Virus record (IMG/VR): IMGVR_UViG_3300048592_001279
Location: 1 to 30,796 of that record
Source of the DNA: a virus
Length of the DNA stretch: 30,796 bases
Strand: one strand, 5' to 3'
The position numbers and the translations under genes were made by a program. The notes beneath the pieces are model-generated. The model was not told the origin of the DNA and searched no databases. It saw only the letters and a list, made by a program, of their open reading frames with translations. Position 1 is the stretch's first letter. Every line of letters begins with the position of its first letter. Shown here in pieces: positions 7,338 to 14,897 of the stretch.

Positions 7338-7380
7338 ATCCCAGCTGGAGTCCATCGGGCTCCTGCCTATGGGATTCTAT
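7338..7380 (+). terminator. weak stem-loop terminator between convergent genes
   Basis: ATCCCA (7338-7343) pairs with TGGGAT (7370-7375), with an inner GGAG/CTCC pairing, and a T-rich stretch TCTATTATTTG follows. It lies 8 nt after the DUF2325-like gene stop and in front of the convergent RES gene. Confidence 0.4.
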
Positions 7381-8019
7381 TATTTGTAAAATTGTTGTGC
7401 GAATCCTGAATTACAATCGACGACCGATGAACATCAAGATTTGAAGCAAAGACAGCAAGGTTTGTCGTCCCCTTATGCCTAACACTATGGAACATGATCG
7501 CTTCGTAACCAATATCGAAAGCCGATTTGCCCAGTATCTGGGTGGGACATGGTATTCCTGTCCAAGCTGCCCACTCGATCTCCACTTCGTATTTGGATAT
7601 ATTGGCTTTCTTGCGAACATCTGCGGACGTCAGATCAAGAACGTTCTGCAGGTCCACTGTCACCCAAAAGCGAAAATGCGGCTCGACGATATCAAAACCG
7701 GATTCCCGCCTTTCCGGGAAAACGGCGAATTCATTTGAAGCGAAGTAGAGAGGCGAAAAGAGATTTCGGTCGCACCAGAATCTTCCCGTACCCGGGCCGC
7801 TACCGAGCGGCGTATCCTTGTATTTGAGGTAGGTCCCCCGGCAATAAGCTCCGGCTTTTGCAATACCCAGGTCCCCTGGAAGCTTGCCAAACTTTCCAAG
7901 ACATTGCTTGCTAATCGCTTTTTGGCTTCGTTCAGCTCTTCCATGAGCTTGGCTTTATGACTCAGACGCGTTGCAGAACCCAGTTCAAGAAGGAGTTCCT
8001 TATATCTCTTGATCGACAT
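7367..8019 (-). pseudogene. RES-domain toxin, frameshifted
   Basis: Start ATG at 8019 overlaps the antitoxin stop in a TGATG. The first frame gives a helical N-terminus and then SNVLESLASFQGTW, the usual entry to a RES domain, but afterwards turns unlike the family and ends at 7660. The -1 frame, open from about 7960 to 7367, carries the RES core: GTGRFWCDRNLFSPLYFASN followed by EFAVFPE, then FRFWVTVDLQNVLDLTSADV and a long C-terminus. RES toxins degrade or ADP-modify NAD+ and use a conserved Arg, Tyr and Glu, all visible in this core. A single missing base around 7856-7876 (runs CCCC at 7873-7876, TTTT at 7856-7859) explains the break. Either the toxin is inactivated or the read has a homopolymer error; no standard slippery site seen. 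Confidence 0.7.
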
Positions 8020-8387
8020 CAGCCTCTGAATACCTCTCTGTTTTCAGGGTCGAGATGAGATTGCAGGAACTTCATAACATCTTCTTCGCGCCTCATGTAG
8101 ATCATTTCAATCGGGGTCAGCCCATGGAATGCGACATTGCCTTCGTTCAACCAGGAGGCGATTTTCCCAAAATCGCCTCTGAATATTTTTACGAAGTAGG
8201 GGACAAGCTGCGTCAAGGGCCTTAAAGCCTCGCTCGCCGCTGCCGTGATCTTGTCATCCCGCAGAACCTGATAATTGATGTTATAGACGCGGGCGATTTT
8301 ATCACGCTTGAAGCCAGCCTCAAGAAACTTGGAAATGATGGGCTTATTGCTTTTCATAAACGACGATTGATCGACTGCCTGTAACAT
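8019..8387 (-). CDS. Xre/MbcA/ParS-type antitoxin of RES toxin
   Basis: A 122-aa protein. The C-terminal part (about 80-115) has the DUF2384 toxin-binding pattern: FGKIASWLNEGNVAFHGLTP then IEMIYMRREEDVMKFLQSHL. The N-terminal half contains a helix-turn-helix-like segment (FLEAGFKRDKIARVYNINYQ). In this family the antitoxin neutralises the RES toxin and represses its own operon. I chose the ATG at 8387 with GAGG five nt upstream; the frame is open to 8447. It precedes and overlaps the RES gene (TGATG), the standard order. Four 11-bp-phased TACCAA repeats just upstream are the likely operator. Confidence 0.75.
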   Translation of the reverse strand: MLQAVDQSSFMKSNKPIISKFLEAGFKRDKIARVYNINYQVLRDDKITAAASEALRPLTQLVPYFVKIFRGDFGKIASWLNEGNVAFHGLTPIEMIYMRREEDVMKFLQSHLDPENREVFRG

Positions 8388-8448
8388 AACAACCTCACGA
8401 AGACCATGAAACCAAAGCACATGCTTCACCAGCCTTATCGGCCACATC

Positions 8449-8492
8449 TACCAATACTTTACCACAAATGTACCAATAAAGTACCAAATTTA
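8449..8492. promoter_or_regulatory. four 11-bp-phased TACCA(A) repeats, operator candidate
   Basis: TACCAA or TACCAC begins at 8449, 8460, 8471 and 8482, exactly 11 bp apart (the second copy is TACCAC). The array covers the likely promoter of the antitoxin-RES operon, 62-105 nt upstream of the antitoxin start. Equal spacing on one helical face suggests cooperative binding, most simply by the Xre antitoxin. Confidence 0.7.
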
Positions 8493-8698
8493 TCCTAATT
8501 TCATATAAGTATCTATTTTTATAAGAATTTAGATCACTGCTACCAGACACTCTCGGCTGTAACTATCTGAAATTATTATGTGACGTGTCGCGCTGAGTTT
8601 TGATAGACAAACAGCTGATATTACTAGGTCCATACCACCTTGCGGGGAAATACGATAGAATCGCGGTATCTCGAATGCCTGATACAAGGACCCCTTAA

Positions 8699-9058
8699 AT
8701 GCCTTTGACCAGAGTTCTCTTTGTTGATGACGACACGTCCGTGCTTGAAGCCATTTCCTCTCTTTTGGAAGCGCATGATTTTGAAGTGTTTCAGGCACCA
8801 GACGCGGAAACGGCATTGGAAATCCTGAAGGGGCTCAAAGTCGATGTTATTCTGAGCGACATTTGCATGCCTGGCATGAGCGGAATGCAGCTTGCCTCTG
8901 TCTGCCTTCTACACCAACCGGGAACGCCCGTGGTCATACACTCCGGACACATAGTCCAGAGTGAACATACTCCAAAAAACGTCTTTGCCATGCTTCAAAA
9001 GCCGGTCTTGACTCAGCTGCTGGTTAGCACCTTGACTCTCGCAGCATCATCCAGGTAA
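8699..9058 (+). CDS. stand-alone receiver-domain response regulator (CheY-like)
   Basis: A 119-aa single receiver domain. Acidic pocket residues D10-D12 (FVDDD), phosphoacceptor D54 (ILSDICMPGMSG), the conserved Ser/Thr at about S82 (VIHSGH) and Lys101 (LQKPV) are all present, so it should be phosphorylated by a histidine kinase. No output domain follows, so it would act by protein-protein contact like CheY or Spo0F. Start ATG has AAGGA about 8 nt upstream. No kinase gene is in the window; it probably taps a host phosphorelay. It is unusual cargo on a phage-plasmid and is transcribed alone, converging on the 397-aa gene. Confidence 0.88.
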   Translation: MPLTRVLFVDDDTSVLEAISSLLEAHDFEVFQAPDAETALEILKGLKVDVILSDICMPGMSGMQLASVCLLHQPGTPVVIHSGHIVQSEHTPKNVFAMLQKPVLTQLLVSTLTLAASSR

Positions 9059-9087
9059 TGCGCCCACTCCAGGCAGAGCCGTTAAGT

Positions 9088-10281
9088 CTAGTCGCCCGCT
9101 TGCCCATCCTCCGTTTTAAATCCGCCCACGTCCTTGTTCTTCAAAGCTGCACGCTCCCGCCAGTGCTGTTGGATATAGACGAGCTTGGTCAACTTTTTAT
9201 CTGGACCGTAAGGTTGCAGCCGCTTGTGCCACTTGACCCGCCAGACGCCTTTCTTGAAGACTGGATCCTTTCTCCAGCTGTAGTTGACCAGATGAATATC
9301 GACGGCCGTTGACAGATGCTTGTCTGTTTTGATGGGGGTCTTCGATTGCGGCGATTGAGTCCGCACTGGATTTTTGTAGAAACGCAGATCGGGACGGCCT
9401 GAAAGAACGTAGACCAGGGCTGCAAAGAGAGAATTCATCGACTTTGTATAGCCGTCGCTCAACTCAGATCTGTTGGCTTCAAAGATCACATCCGGCCTGC
9501 CGATATTATGTGCGGACAGAGTCCGATATTGGTGGCGATCGAAGAGTTCAGCTATCCTCACACTTTTATCTTTCGGGAGAAAGGTGGAGAAGTATCCGGC
9601 ATCGATCTTGGCCCTGGGTTTGCTCTCGCCCGGCTGGATACCGACCGGCCCCTTCGCCTGCCAGGTCATGCCAAGATAGTAATCATCGACATCATCGCCC
9701 TGCAAGACTCGATCACGCAAGGTGATCGCTCCCTTCGTAATCCCGACAACTTTCTCGACCAGATCCGCCTTGTCTATCACAACCATCACTTCGTCGAATT
9801 GATAGCCATCCTGATCAAAGAGGGGCTTGGGAAATTTCAAAACCCCTCGGAATGAATCAGGCAGGACCGAAACCGTAACGTCTCCAACATCTGAATCCGA
9901 AAGGTCATCGAAGAAATTTTTCCCAAGCACATAGGCGGGAGCGAAACCCCCTTCGATACACCGAGCAGCACAGTAGTTGATGTTCCTATTGATCACACCC
10001 ATCTGAGGCGATTCCATGAACATCATGAGTCCACTGGCCACCTGAGCCGCTACATCACCTTTTCGATATCTCCTGATGCCACGAAAATCAGCCATCGCCG
10101 CCTCATGCCTTTCGGCCACGCGAAGGCAATCTCCATAGGTGAAGCGCCGCTGTTCCCGGATGGCAGGCAAAAGCGGCTCCACGCCCAGGAGAAAGCTCAG
10201 GTTCACTCCGTGATCTGAACTCGCAATCATCTCGTGAACAAATTTGTCGAAGCGCGGATTGTCTATTGTTTCCTCGGCCAT
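9088..10281 (-). CDS. 397-aa protein of unknown function with Trp-rich basic C-terminus
   Basis: A soluble protein without signal peptide. The N-terminal 150 residues are helical (e.g. CLRVAERHEAAMADFRGIRR); the middle contains an alpha/beta region (VTVSVLPDSFRGVLKFPKPL, VMVVIDKADLV). The last 60 residues hold the pattern GVWRVKWHKRLQPYGPDKKL and YIQQHWRER. This kind of tail (basic, Trp/His, QPYG) recurs in phage and plasmid proteins, and as I recall also in the AcrVA2 anti-CRISPR family, but I cannot confirm homology. ATG at 10281 has AGGA upstream. It begins 17 nt after vapC and is probably in the same transcript as the toxin-antitoxin pair. Confidence 0.55.
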   Translation of the reverse strand: MAEETIDNPRFDKFVHEMIASSDHGVNLSFLLGVEPLLPAIREQRRFTYGDCLRVAERHEAAMADFRGIRRYRKGDVAAQVASGLMMFMESPQMGVINRNINYCAARCIEGGFAPAYVLGKNFFDDLSDSDVGDVTVSVLPDSFRGVLKFPKPLFDQDGYQFDEVMVVIDKADLVEKVVGITKGAITLRDRVLQGDDVDDYYLGMTWQAKGPVGIQPGESKPRAKIDAGYFSTFLPKDKSVRIAELFDRHQYRTLSAHNIGRPDVIFEANRSELSDGYTKSMNSLFAALVYVLSGRPDLRFYKNPVRTQSPQSKTPIKTDKHLSTAVDIHLVNYSWRKDPVFKKGVWRVKWHKRLQPYGPDKKLTKLVYIQQHWRERAALKNKDVGGFKTEDGQAGD

Positions 10282-10298
10282 GGAATATCCTGAAGAGT

Positions 10299-10718
10299 TC
10301 AGATTGGATTTACGAGGTCGATTCCCCAGAAATCAAAGTCTTTCTCATTTGCAGTAGCGATGAGAATATCAGAGTCTTTCATCACTGCCGCTGTGGACCC
10401 TATTAAAAGATCAGCAATGTGCAGCGTCCTCCCCCGACGAAGAAGCTCAGCCTTCTTGAATCCGGCAATGTCAGCAATTTCCGTGTTGACAGGGACCACG
10501 CTAAATCCGCCACCTGTAAGGAATTCGCAAAAGTCATCAATGATCGTCCTGGATGGCAGCATGGACAGGCCACTCATCATTTCATAGCGTGTTATGGTCG
10601 ATATCAGGAGTCGGTCGTTAAGCGACTGTTCAAACCACGCCTGAAGTTTCGCCGATGGCCCTGTCTTTCTGAAGAATTGGGAGAGAACGGAGGTATCAAC
10701 AACAACGGTTTTCGGCAT
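10299..10718 (-). CDS. vapC: PIN-domain toxin, VapC-like
   Basis: A 139-aa PIN-domain ribonuclease. The catalytic acids fit the family: D8 in VVVDTSVL, E46 in TRYEMMSG, D103 in LHIADLLIG, and a C-terminal Asp in TANEKDFDFWGI. VapC toxins cut specific tRNA or rRNA sites and stop translation when unopposed. Length matches the usual 130-140 aa. I chose the ATG at 10718, 4 nt past the antitoxin stop; the frame is open upstream to a TTG at 10739 inside the antitoxin gene. Its partner is a Phd/YefM-like antitoxin directly upstream. Confidence 0.85.
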   Translation of the reverse strand: MPKTVVVDTSVLSQFFRKTGPSAKLQAWFEQSLNDRLLISTITRYEMMSGLSMLPSRTIIDDFCEFLTGGGFSVVPVNTEIADIAGFKKAELLRRGRTLHIADLLIGSTAAVMKDSDILIATANEKDFDFWGIDLVNPI

Positions 10719-10722
10719 TGGT

Positions 10723-11067
10723 TCAGCTTTCAAAGTCAATGGCAGGTTTTTCCGGGTCGCGCACTATGGTCAGCTCTGCGTCGGGATTCTCGTCGTAGAA
10801 CTGTCTCACCTTCTCAAGAACTTTCGAGACTCGGGTTCTACGAACTTCAGCATCAAGGCGCTGGAGCTTATCACTCAGTTCGCTCAAATGAGCCATGGAT
10901 ATACACACGAATTTTTCCTTATGGCCACGCATCGGGGCGATGACCTGGGGGCCTTCGAGAGCCTGGTCAAGCAACCGATCGAATTTATTCCGCGCGTCCG
11001 ATGCCGTCCAGCTCGGTGAGTTCTCAATGCCGGCGAGCAGTTTTTTCACGATGTCTTCAGCACTCAT
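10723..11067 (-). CDS. Phd/YefM-like antitoxin of PIN toxin
   Basis: A 114-aa protein. Residues about 20-70 match the Phd/YefM fold: WTASDARNKFDRLLDQALEG then PQVIAPMRGHKEKFVCISMA and HLSELSDKL. Such antitoxins bind operator DNA through the N-terminus and wrap the toxin with the C-terminus. The C-terminal part is charged and ends in DPEKPAIDFES, overlapping the toxin region. Start ATG at 11067 has AGGAGG 8 nt upstream, the best in its frame. It lies upstream of the PIN toxin with a 4-nt gap, giving the standard antitoxin-toxin order. Confidence 0.82.
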   Translation of the reverse strand: MSAEDIVKKLLAGIENSPSWTASDARNKFDRLLDQALEGPQVIAPMRGHKEKFVCISMAHLSELSDKLQRLDAEVRRTRVSKVLEKVRQFYDENPDAELTIVRDPEKPAIDFES

Positions 11068-11095
11068 AAACAGCACCTCCTGATAGCTAATGTCT

Positions 11096-11124
11096 CTTAT
11101 CGGATAATTGCCATTAAAAGTCAA
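11096..11124 (-). promoter_or_regulatory. putative sigma70-type promoter of the Phd/PIN operon
   Basis: On the minus strand TTGACT (11124-11119) and GATAAG (11101-11096) are separated by 17 nt. The -35 matches 5 of 6 and the -10 4 of 6 of the consensus. Transcription would start near 11089, with AGGAGG of the antitoxin just downstream. Confidence 0.5.
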
Positions 11125-11308
11125 ATACAAAATAAAGTAATCTATTTGTTATAATGAATTATAGTGCTTAATGTCTTTTCGATTTCCGCTGATTGCACAA
11201 AAAATAAGCGATCTAAATACAGTAGTTTTTTGGACGTTTCCGGCCCATAGATTTTATCTATCAGAAATCATTGGAAAAACTTGGTGACAACCATCGCCAA
11301 GGGCATTT

Positions 11309-11336
11309 TCAGGCCATACTGGCCTGATTTTATTTT
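11309..11336 (+). terminator. strong plus-strand terminator with no plus-strand gene before it
   Basis: An 8-bp perfect stem TCAGGCCA (11309-11316) / TGGCCTGA (11320-11327) with a 3-nt loop is followed by TTTATTTTAG. The nearest upstream plus-strand gene ends at 9058, so it could end a short non-coding transcript starting after the TATAAT at 11150-11155, or block read-through into the next gene. Confidence 0.7.
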
Positions 11337-11446
11337 AGATATTTAACGATGGTGAGAAAAAATGTGGATTCCAATTCTGCAAATATTTGTTTTATATTAG
11401 TTGTATAAGATTTTTCATTCCCGGAATAAAAACAGGAGTTGGGAAA

Positions 11447-12322
11447 ATGGCCAGTTCTGTCGCCTTGGAGACCAGGAAGCAACGTGGAAGACCGCCCAAA
11501 CTCCGCGTGGTGCCATCCCAGCTGATAGGACTGAAGCCGCCGGCCACGGCGGACGAGTGGTTCGATCTGGGCGACCGGCTCCTGCTCCTCGACAAAGCCG
11601 GACATGCGCAGCCTATGATGGGTCAGGCGCTGGCCGTCAGCCAAGCAACCGTCTCCCGCATGATCAAGGCCGCAGCATGGCCAGCTCAGATCCGTGCAAA
11701 AATTCTGATCCATGAAGACCGCTTCCCTTTGCGAATGCTGATGCGACTGGCTCGCACCACGTTCAAAGATCAGGGGCGAGTGACCAGCGATGGAAGGCGG
11801 CGCGTGCTGAAGTCCCGACAGACTCTCGCCGCAGCTGTTGATCTTGTCGTTGAGGGAAAATCACCATTTCAGATTTCAGAACCAGCAGAAGTTCGGGCGA
11901 GAAGGCTGGAGCAGCTGGTCAACGAGGAGCGAAGCAGCCGTCAGGCGCAGCAGCGAAAGGTCGAGCAGCTGGAGGCGGAAGTCCGAAGTCTTCAGGGTGA
12001 GCTCTCCATGGATAAATTCTCGGCCGCGCTTCGCCGGGTGAAGGAGCTGGAAGCCGAGGTTCAGCGTCTCGCCCATGCCCCCGGCACAGAAACCGTGCAG
12101 CCGCCTAAGAGCGAGAATGTGAAGCGCACCGAGGAGGATGTGTCCTCGGCACTGAGCAATGCCAAAGCCAATATCATTGACTGGTCCAAAGGTTTGATGA
12201 TGATCAGTGCGGGGAATGGAGATGTTCTGGATGGCGTCTGCGACAGGATCAAGCTGCTTTCTGTGGTCCGATTCAAACACGGCCGTCCGCTCTGTTCCAG
12301 TTGCAGGGGCATGATTGCGTAG
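11447..12322 (+). CDS. ParB/KorB-type HTH protein with AT-hook-like N-terminus and coiled coil
   Basis: A 291-aa protein. Residues 10-18 (RKQRGRPPK) contain the RGRP core of an AT-hook, which binds AT-rich minor grooves. Residues about 56-85 (MMGQALAVSQATVSRMIKAA then WPAQIRAKI) match the KorB/ParB-type helix-turn-helix. Residues about 150-210 form a coiled coil (EQLEAEVRSLQGELSM). A short C-terminal CSSC motif is odd and might bind metal or form a disulphide. It lacks the ParB N-terminal CTPase fold, so it is more likely a regulator or replication accessory than a partition protein. Start ATG at 11447 has AGGAG with 8-nt spacing; the frame continues upstream to 11387 without Shine-Dalgarno. 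It is a lone plus-strand gene. Confidence 0.7.
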   Translation: MASSVALETRKQRGRPPKLRVVPSQLIGLKPPATADEWFDLGDRLLLLDKAGHAQPMMGQALAVSQATVSRMIKAAAWPAQIRAKILIHEDRFPLRMLMRLARTTFKDQGRVTSDGRRRVLKSRQTLAAAVDLVVEGKSPFQISEPAEVRARRLEQLVNEERSSRQAQQRKVEQLEAEVRSLQGELSMDKFSAALRRVKELEAEVQRLAHAPGTETVQPPKSENVKRTEEDVSSALSNAKANIIDWSKGLMMISAGNGDVLDGVCDRIKLLSVVRFKHGRPLCSSCRGMIA

Positions 12323-12345
12323 TTTTTTCCAAAATGCCTAACTAT

Positions 12346-12404
12346 AGAAGTCCGAGTCGCGAAATCTTTGCTTCTGGCGACTCGAAGCTCACAGAATGAC
12401 TTCT
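12346..12404. terminator. nested stem-loop between convergent genes
   Basis: An inner perfect stem CGAGTCGC (12353-12360) / GCGACTCG (12377-12384) sits inside an outer stem AGAAGTC (12346-12352) / GACTTCT (12398-12404). A TTTTTAAA follows 13 nt later on the plus strand, and on the minus strand TTTTGGAAAAAACT lies beyond the stem. It is in the 103-nt gap between two convergent genes, so a two-way terminator is likely. Confidence 0.55.
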
Positions 12405-12425
12405 TCGATCCTCTCGTTTTTAAAT

Positions 12426-13103
12426 TCAACGAATAGCTATGGGTCCGCTCAAAGGATAGCGTCCATAGGGATTCTGCCATCTCTCATACTTATAGATCGC
12501 ATTGGCTGAAGTGAAGCCCTTGTTAATACAGGTGCCATTCTCAAACGTTGATTTCAATGTCTTGTTATCAATGTATTCCCTACTTTCATCAATCACCCAA
12601 GGCCCGTCAGCTGATTCAGACCAATAGGGATAGTCATTTCCATAGGAATCAGTCGGTGCAAAGCATTCGCCCTTACAATCGAGACTCTGAAACATACAGC
12701 CCCAGTAGCCTGAACCATTGGACTTTTTGAAAGTTCCATCAATTGCTGAGATATTGGCAATGCGTCCATCTACAAGCAGGACTCGGAGGTCATGACCAGG
12801 AGATTCACCCAGGAATCTACCAAGCCTCATGCCTTTCGCGTCAAATACATCAAATCCGCTTGTTGCAACTGGCGATCCTGGAGATGGGGATGGCTTCGGA
12901 CCTGTGCTCTTGTTGCACACTTTGTCAGATGTAATCTGCTCCTGTGTGACGCCGATTTCAAATGAACCATCCATACAGACAACATTGTACAGACCATCGG
13001 ATCTAATCTCAGCCCGCTTGATGTCCTTGAATTCAAGGATTTTGGATCTATTCTCTTGAACTCCACACGAGGCAAGCAAAAGCAGCAAAGCCACTCGTTT
13101 CAT
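12426..13103 (-). CDS. lipoprotein of unknown function
   Basis: A 225-aa protein with a lipoprotein signal peptide: MKRVALLLLLASCGVQ has the LLAS-C lipobox with the lipidated Cys at residue 13. The mature part has a Pro/Ser linker (TGPKPSPSPGSP), a repeated-looking beta region and many cysteines (about nine in the mature chain), consistent with an extracytoplasmic, disulphide-stabilised fold. Start ATG at 13103 has AGGAG about 7-8 nt upstream; the frame is open to 13163 but without a signal. It is the third gene of an envelope-protein run (membrane protein, secreted protein, lipoprotein). Function unknown; superinfection exclusion by a phage-borne lipoprotein is possible but unproven. Confidence 0.75.
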   Translation of the reverse strand: MKRVALLLLLASCGVQENRSKILEFKDIKRAEIRSDGLYNVVCMDGSFEIGVTQEQITSDKVCNKSTGPKPSPSPGSPVATSGFDVFDAKGMRLGRFLGESPGHDLRVLLVDGRIANISAIDGTFKKSNGSGYWGCMFQSLDCKGECFAPTDSYGNDYPYWSESADGPWVIDESREYIDNKTLKSTFENGTCINKGFTSANAIYKYERWQNPYGRYPLSGPIAIR

Positions 13104-13128
13104 TTTCAAGCTCCTGAAGGGTGTTGTG

Positions 13129-13458
13129 TTAGACCGGACCAATGTCACAGACTTCATTGTCAATCATGATGCGAAGCAAATACCCGCTGCCAACCTTCTT
13201 GCCGAATACAATTGCATCACTCATCGGCAATGGCGGCAACATCACGCATGCGGAAAGCTTTACCGTGCGACCATTTGATAGCCGCAGAACCGTATCATAG
13301 CTTGCGCGATCAACAGCTGTCACGATGGTCGAATCGATTATGGTCCAGCCTACCATGGACCGAAGATCCCGTGCAGCATCGCGCGCCTCGGCTTTTTGAG
13401 AGAATTGAAACCATACGACGGAAAGCATGACCAATAAAAAAGTTCTCTTGCTAAACAT
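13129..13458 (-). CDS. secreted or periplasmic 109-aa protein
   Basis: The N-terminus has a classic signal peptide: MFSKRTFLLVMLSVVWFQFS followed by QKAEARDA, with cleavage likely after AEA. The mature 85 residues contain two cysteines and alternating strands (VDRASYDTVLRLSNGRTVKL), a small beta barrel-like pattern. No family recognised. Start ATG at 13458 has AGGA 8-9 nt upstream. It lies 51 nt downstream of the membrane-protein gene and 25 nt upstream of the lipoprotein gene, so the three probably form one transcript acting at the cell envelope. Confidence 0.65.
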   Translation of the reverse strand: MFSKRTFLLVMLSVVWFQFSQKAEARDAARDLRSMVGWTIIDSTIVTAVDRASYDTVLRLSNGRTVKLSACVMLPPLPMSDAIVFGKKVGSGYLLRIMIDNEVCDIGPV

Positions 13459-13509
13459 CAGGTCGTCCTATTCTATGGGTTCTACTGGATTAGAGTTATG
13501 CCCCACGGG

Positions 13510-14403
13510 TCATTCCTCGACCGGTGTCATCGAAATCATCAAACCTATTGTCGTGTTAAACGTGGAATCATATTTGATACCGTCATCCACAATTGTTTTG
13601 CCTTCCTTATTGACAAGCTCCATAGCGAGCTTGCCTAGATGACTATCTATTTCAGCCGTCTGGTGCAATGCTCTCACTCCTGCAATAGCTGCCAGCACAA
13701 CATTGGCACCTGACGTCATGGTCCCATCGCCCTGGCCAAGGAACGTGACCGACAATACCTTTTTGTCCATGTTCTCGAACACCATGAAGCCCAAGTGTTT
13801 ATTGATTTCCGCGTAATAAAAAATTTGCTCCGCCTGCTTTTCCCGCTTCTTGATGCGCAGTGCGGGCAGCTTGGATGTTGTTTTGGCCAGATTTTTATTT
13901 ACCCAGCTTACGTATTCGTCAATTCCAAAAGAAAAACTACGGGATTCAACCTGATCAGCCTTGTCAGTCTCTTTCGTTTCCGTGGTCGTTGACCCCGCTC
14001 CTTCCGCCTGAGGATTGGTATCTGCGGTTTTCAATGACTCAGTTCTCGCCAACTCAGACTCAAATGTTGTCGCTGGTTCGCTGACCTTGGTGGGTTCCGT
14101 GGCTTTCTTCGCCGCCTGCTCTTTCTCAACAAACGTACCTGCCACTATGAGAAGAAAGATCACCGCAGCAGTCCTGGGCCACATGCCTATGGGCTTGGCA
14201 AGTTTTCTCTCTAGAAATGCTGTGAGCGGAGGAAACAGCACCAAAGCAATCAGGAAAAGCAGAATAGATTGGACACTGGTATCGCCTGTCGCCAAAGGCA
14301 ATGCACAGAAAAGACTGGTTACCCACAATATGATGGTTGGAACAGACGCTCGCTTCGCCTTAATTTCTGGTGATTTTTGGGCAGGAATATCTATCTGATC
14401 CAT
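13510..14403 (-). CDS. membrane protein with large extracytoplasmic or cytoplasmic C-terminal domain
   Basis: About 297 aa. Residues 20-95 hold three hydrophobic stretches (VPTIILWVTSLFCALPLA, SILLFLIALVLFPPLTAFLE, MWPRTAAVIFLLIVAGTFVE) separated by short loops. A Thr/Glu-rich linker of about 70 residues leads to a folded C-terminal domain that begins SFGIDEYVSWVNKNLAKTTS. I recognise no family, though the paired helices resemble small membrane proteins of superinfection-immunity type. Start is uncertain: ATG at 14403 (GGAA upstream), 14460 or 14529 are in frame; none has a strong Shine-Dalgarno. First gene of the envelope run ending at the lipoprotein. Confidence 0.6.
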   Translation of the reverse strand: MDQIDIPAQKSPEIKAKRASVPTIILWVTSLFCALPLATGDTSVQSILLFLIALVLFPPLTAFLERKLAKPIGMWPRTAAVIFLLIVAGTFVEKEQAAKKATEPTKVSEPATTFESELARTESLKTADTNPQAEGAGSTTTETKETDKADQVESRSFSFGIDEYVSWVNKNLAKTTSKLPALRIKKREKQAEQIFYYAEINKHLGFMVFENMDKKVLSVTFLGQGDGTMTSGANVVLAAIAGVRALHQTAEIDSHLGKLAMELVNKEGKTIVDDGIKYDSTFNTTIGLMISMTPVEE

Positions 14404-14897
14404 GCTCGCATTTTCCACAATGACGTCTCCACTTAAGGCTTTGATTTGGGCTCGAATCATTTTGAAATGGGGCTTATAGAAGAACATCGCAATTCTGGCA
14501 AGTAAGGGAATATGCGTATAGCACGACAATTATTCCGACACATCCGCCTGACTCTCTTGCGTGAAAGGCATCGGAAAAGTCTATCACCAAGGCTTTCATG
14601 GAAACTTACTGTGAAAACCACTTTCACATGCTTTCGAAGTGAAAAAAAATAGTGTTCGTCGAGATCCATAGAAAGACGAACAATGTGCGCCACATTGAAT
14701 CGATTTGCTTAGGCATTTCAGCTTTATCTGGCTGCAAATCTTGCCGTCGTTTCACCAGATTCCATGATCAAATCGCTACGTAAATTTATATTTACAAACC
14801 TCAGCTTCATGATAATTTGCAGAAAATTTTCGGTTTCAGACCTGAGCCCCCCGATGGGGGCTTCACCTGATGCCCAAGCTGGAGGCGTTGCATCCCA
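14404..14897. other. intergenic region between divergent genes
   Basis: No supported gene within these bases apart from possible 5' extension of the membrane-protein gene to 14529. It holds a small dyad GTAAAT-TTAT-ATTTAC (14780-14795) and a GC-rich hairpin AGCCCCC-CGAT-GGGGGCT (14845-14862) 36 nt before the ATG of the GIY-YIG gene, without T-run. The hairpin lies in that gene's leader and could affect its translation or end incoming transcripts. Promoters for both divergent genes must lie here. Confidence 0.5.

Noticed and set aside
14457-14693. 78-codon minus-strand frame before the membrane protein gene
   Set aside because: No Shine-Dalgarno, overlaps the alternative start region of the membrane protein and has no recognisable pattern.
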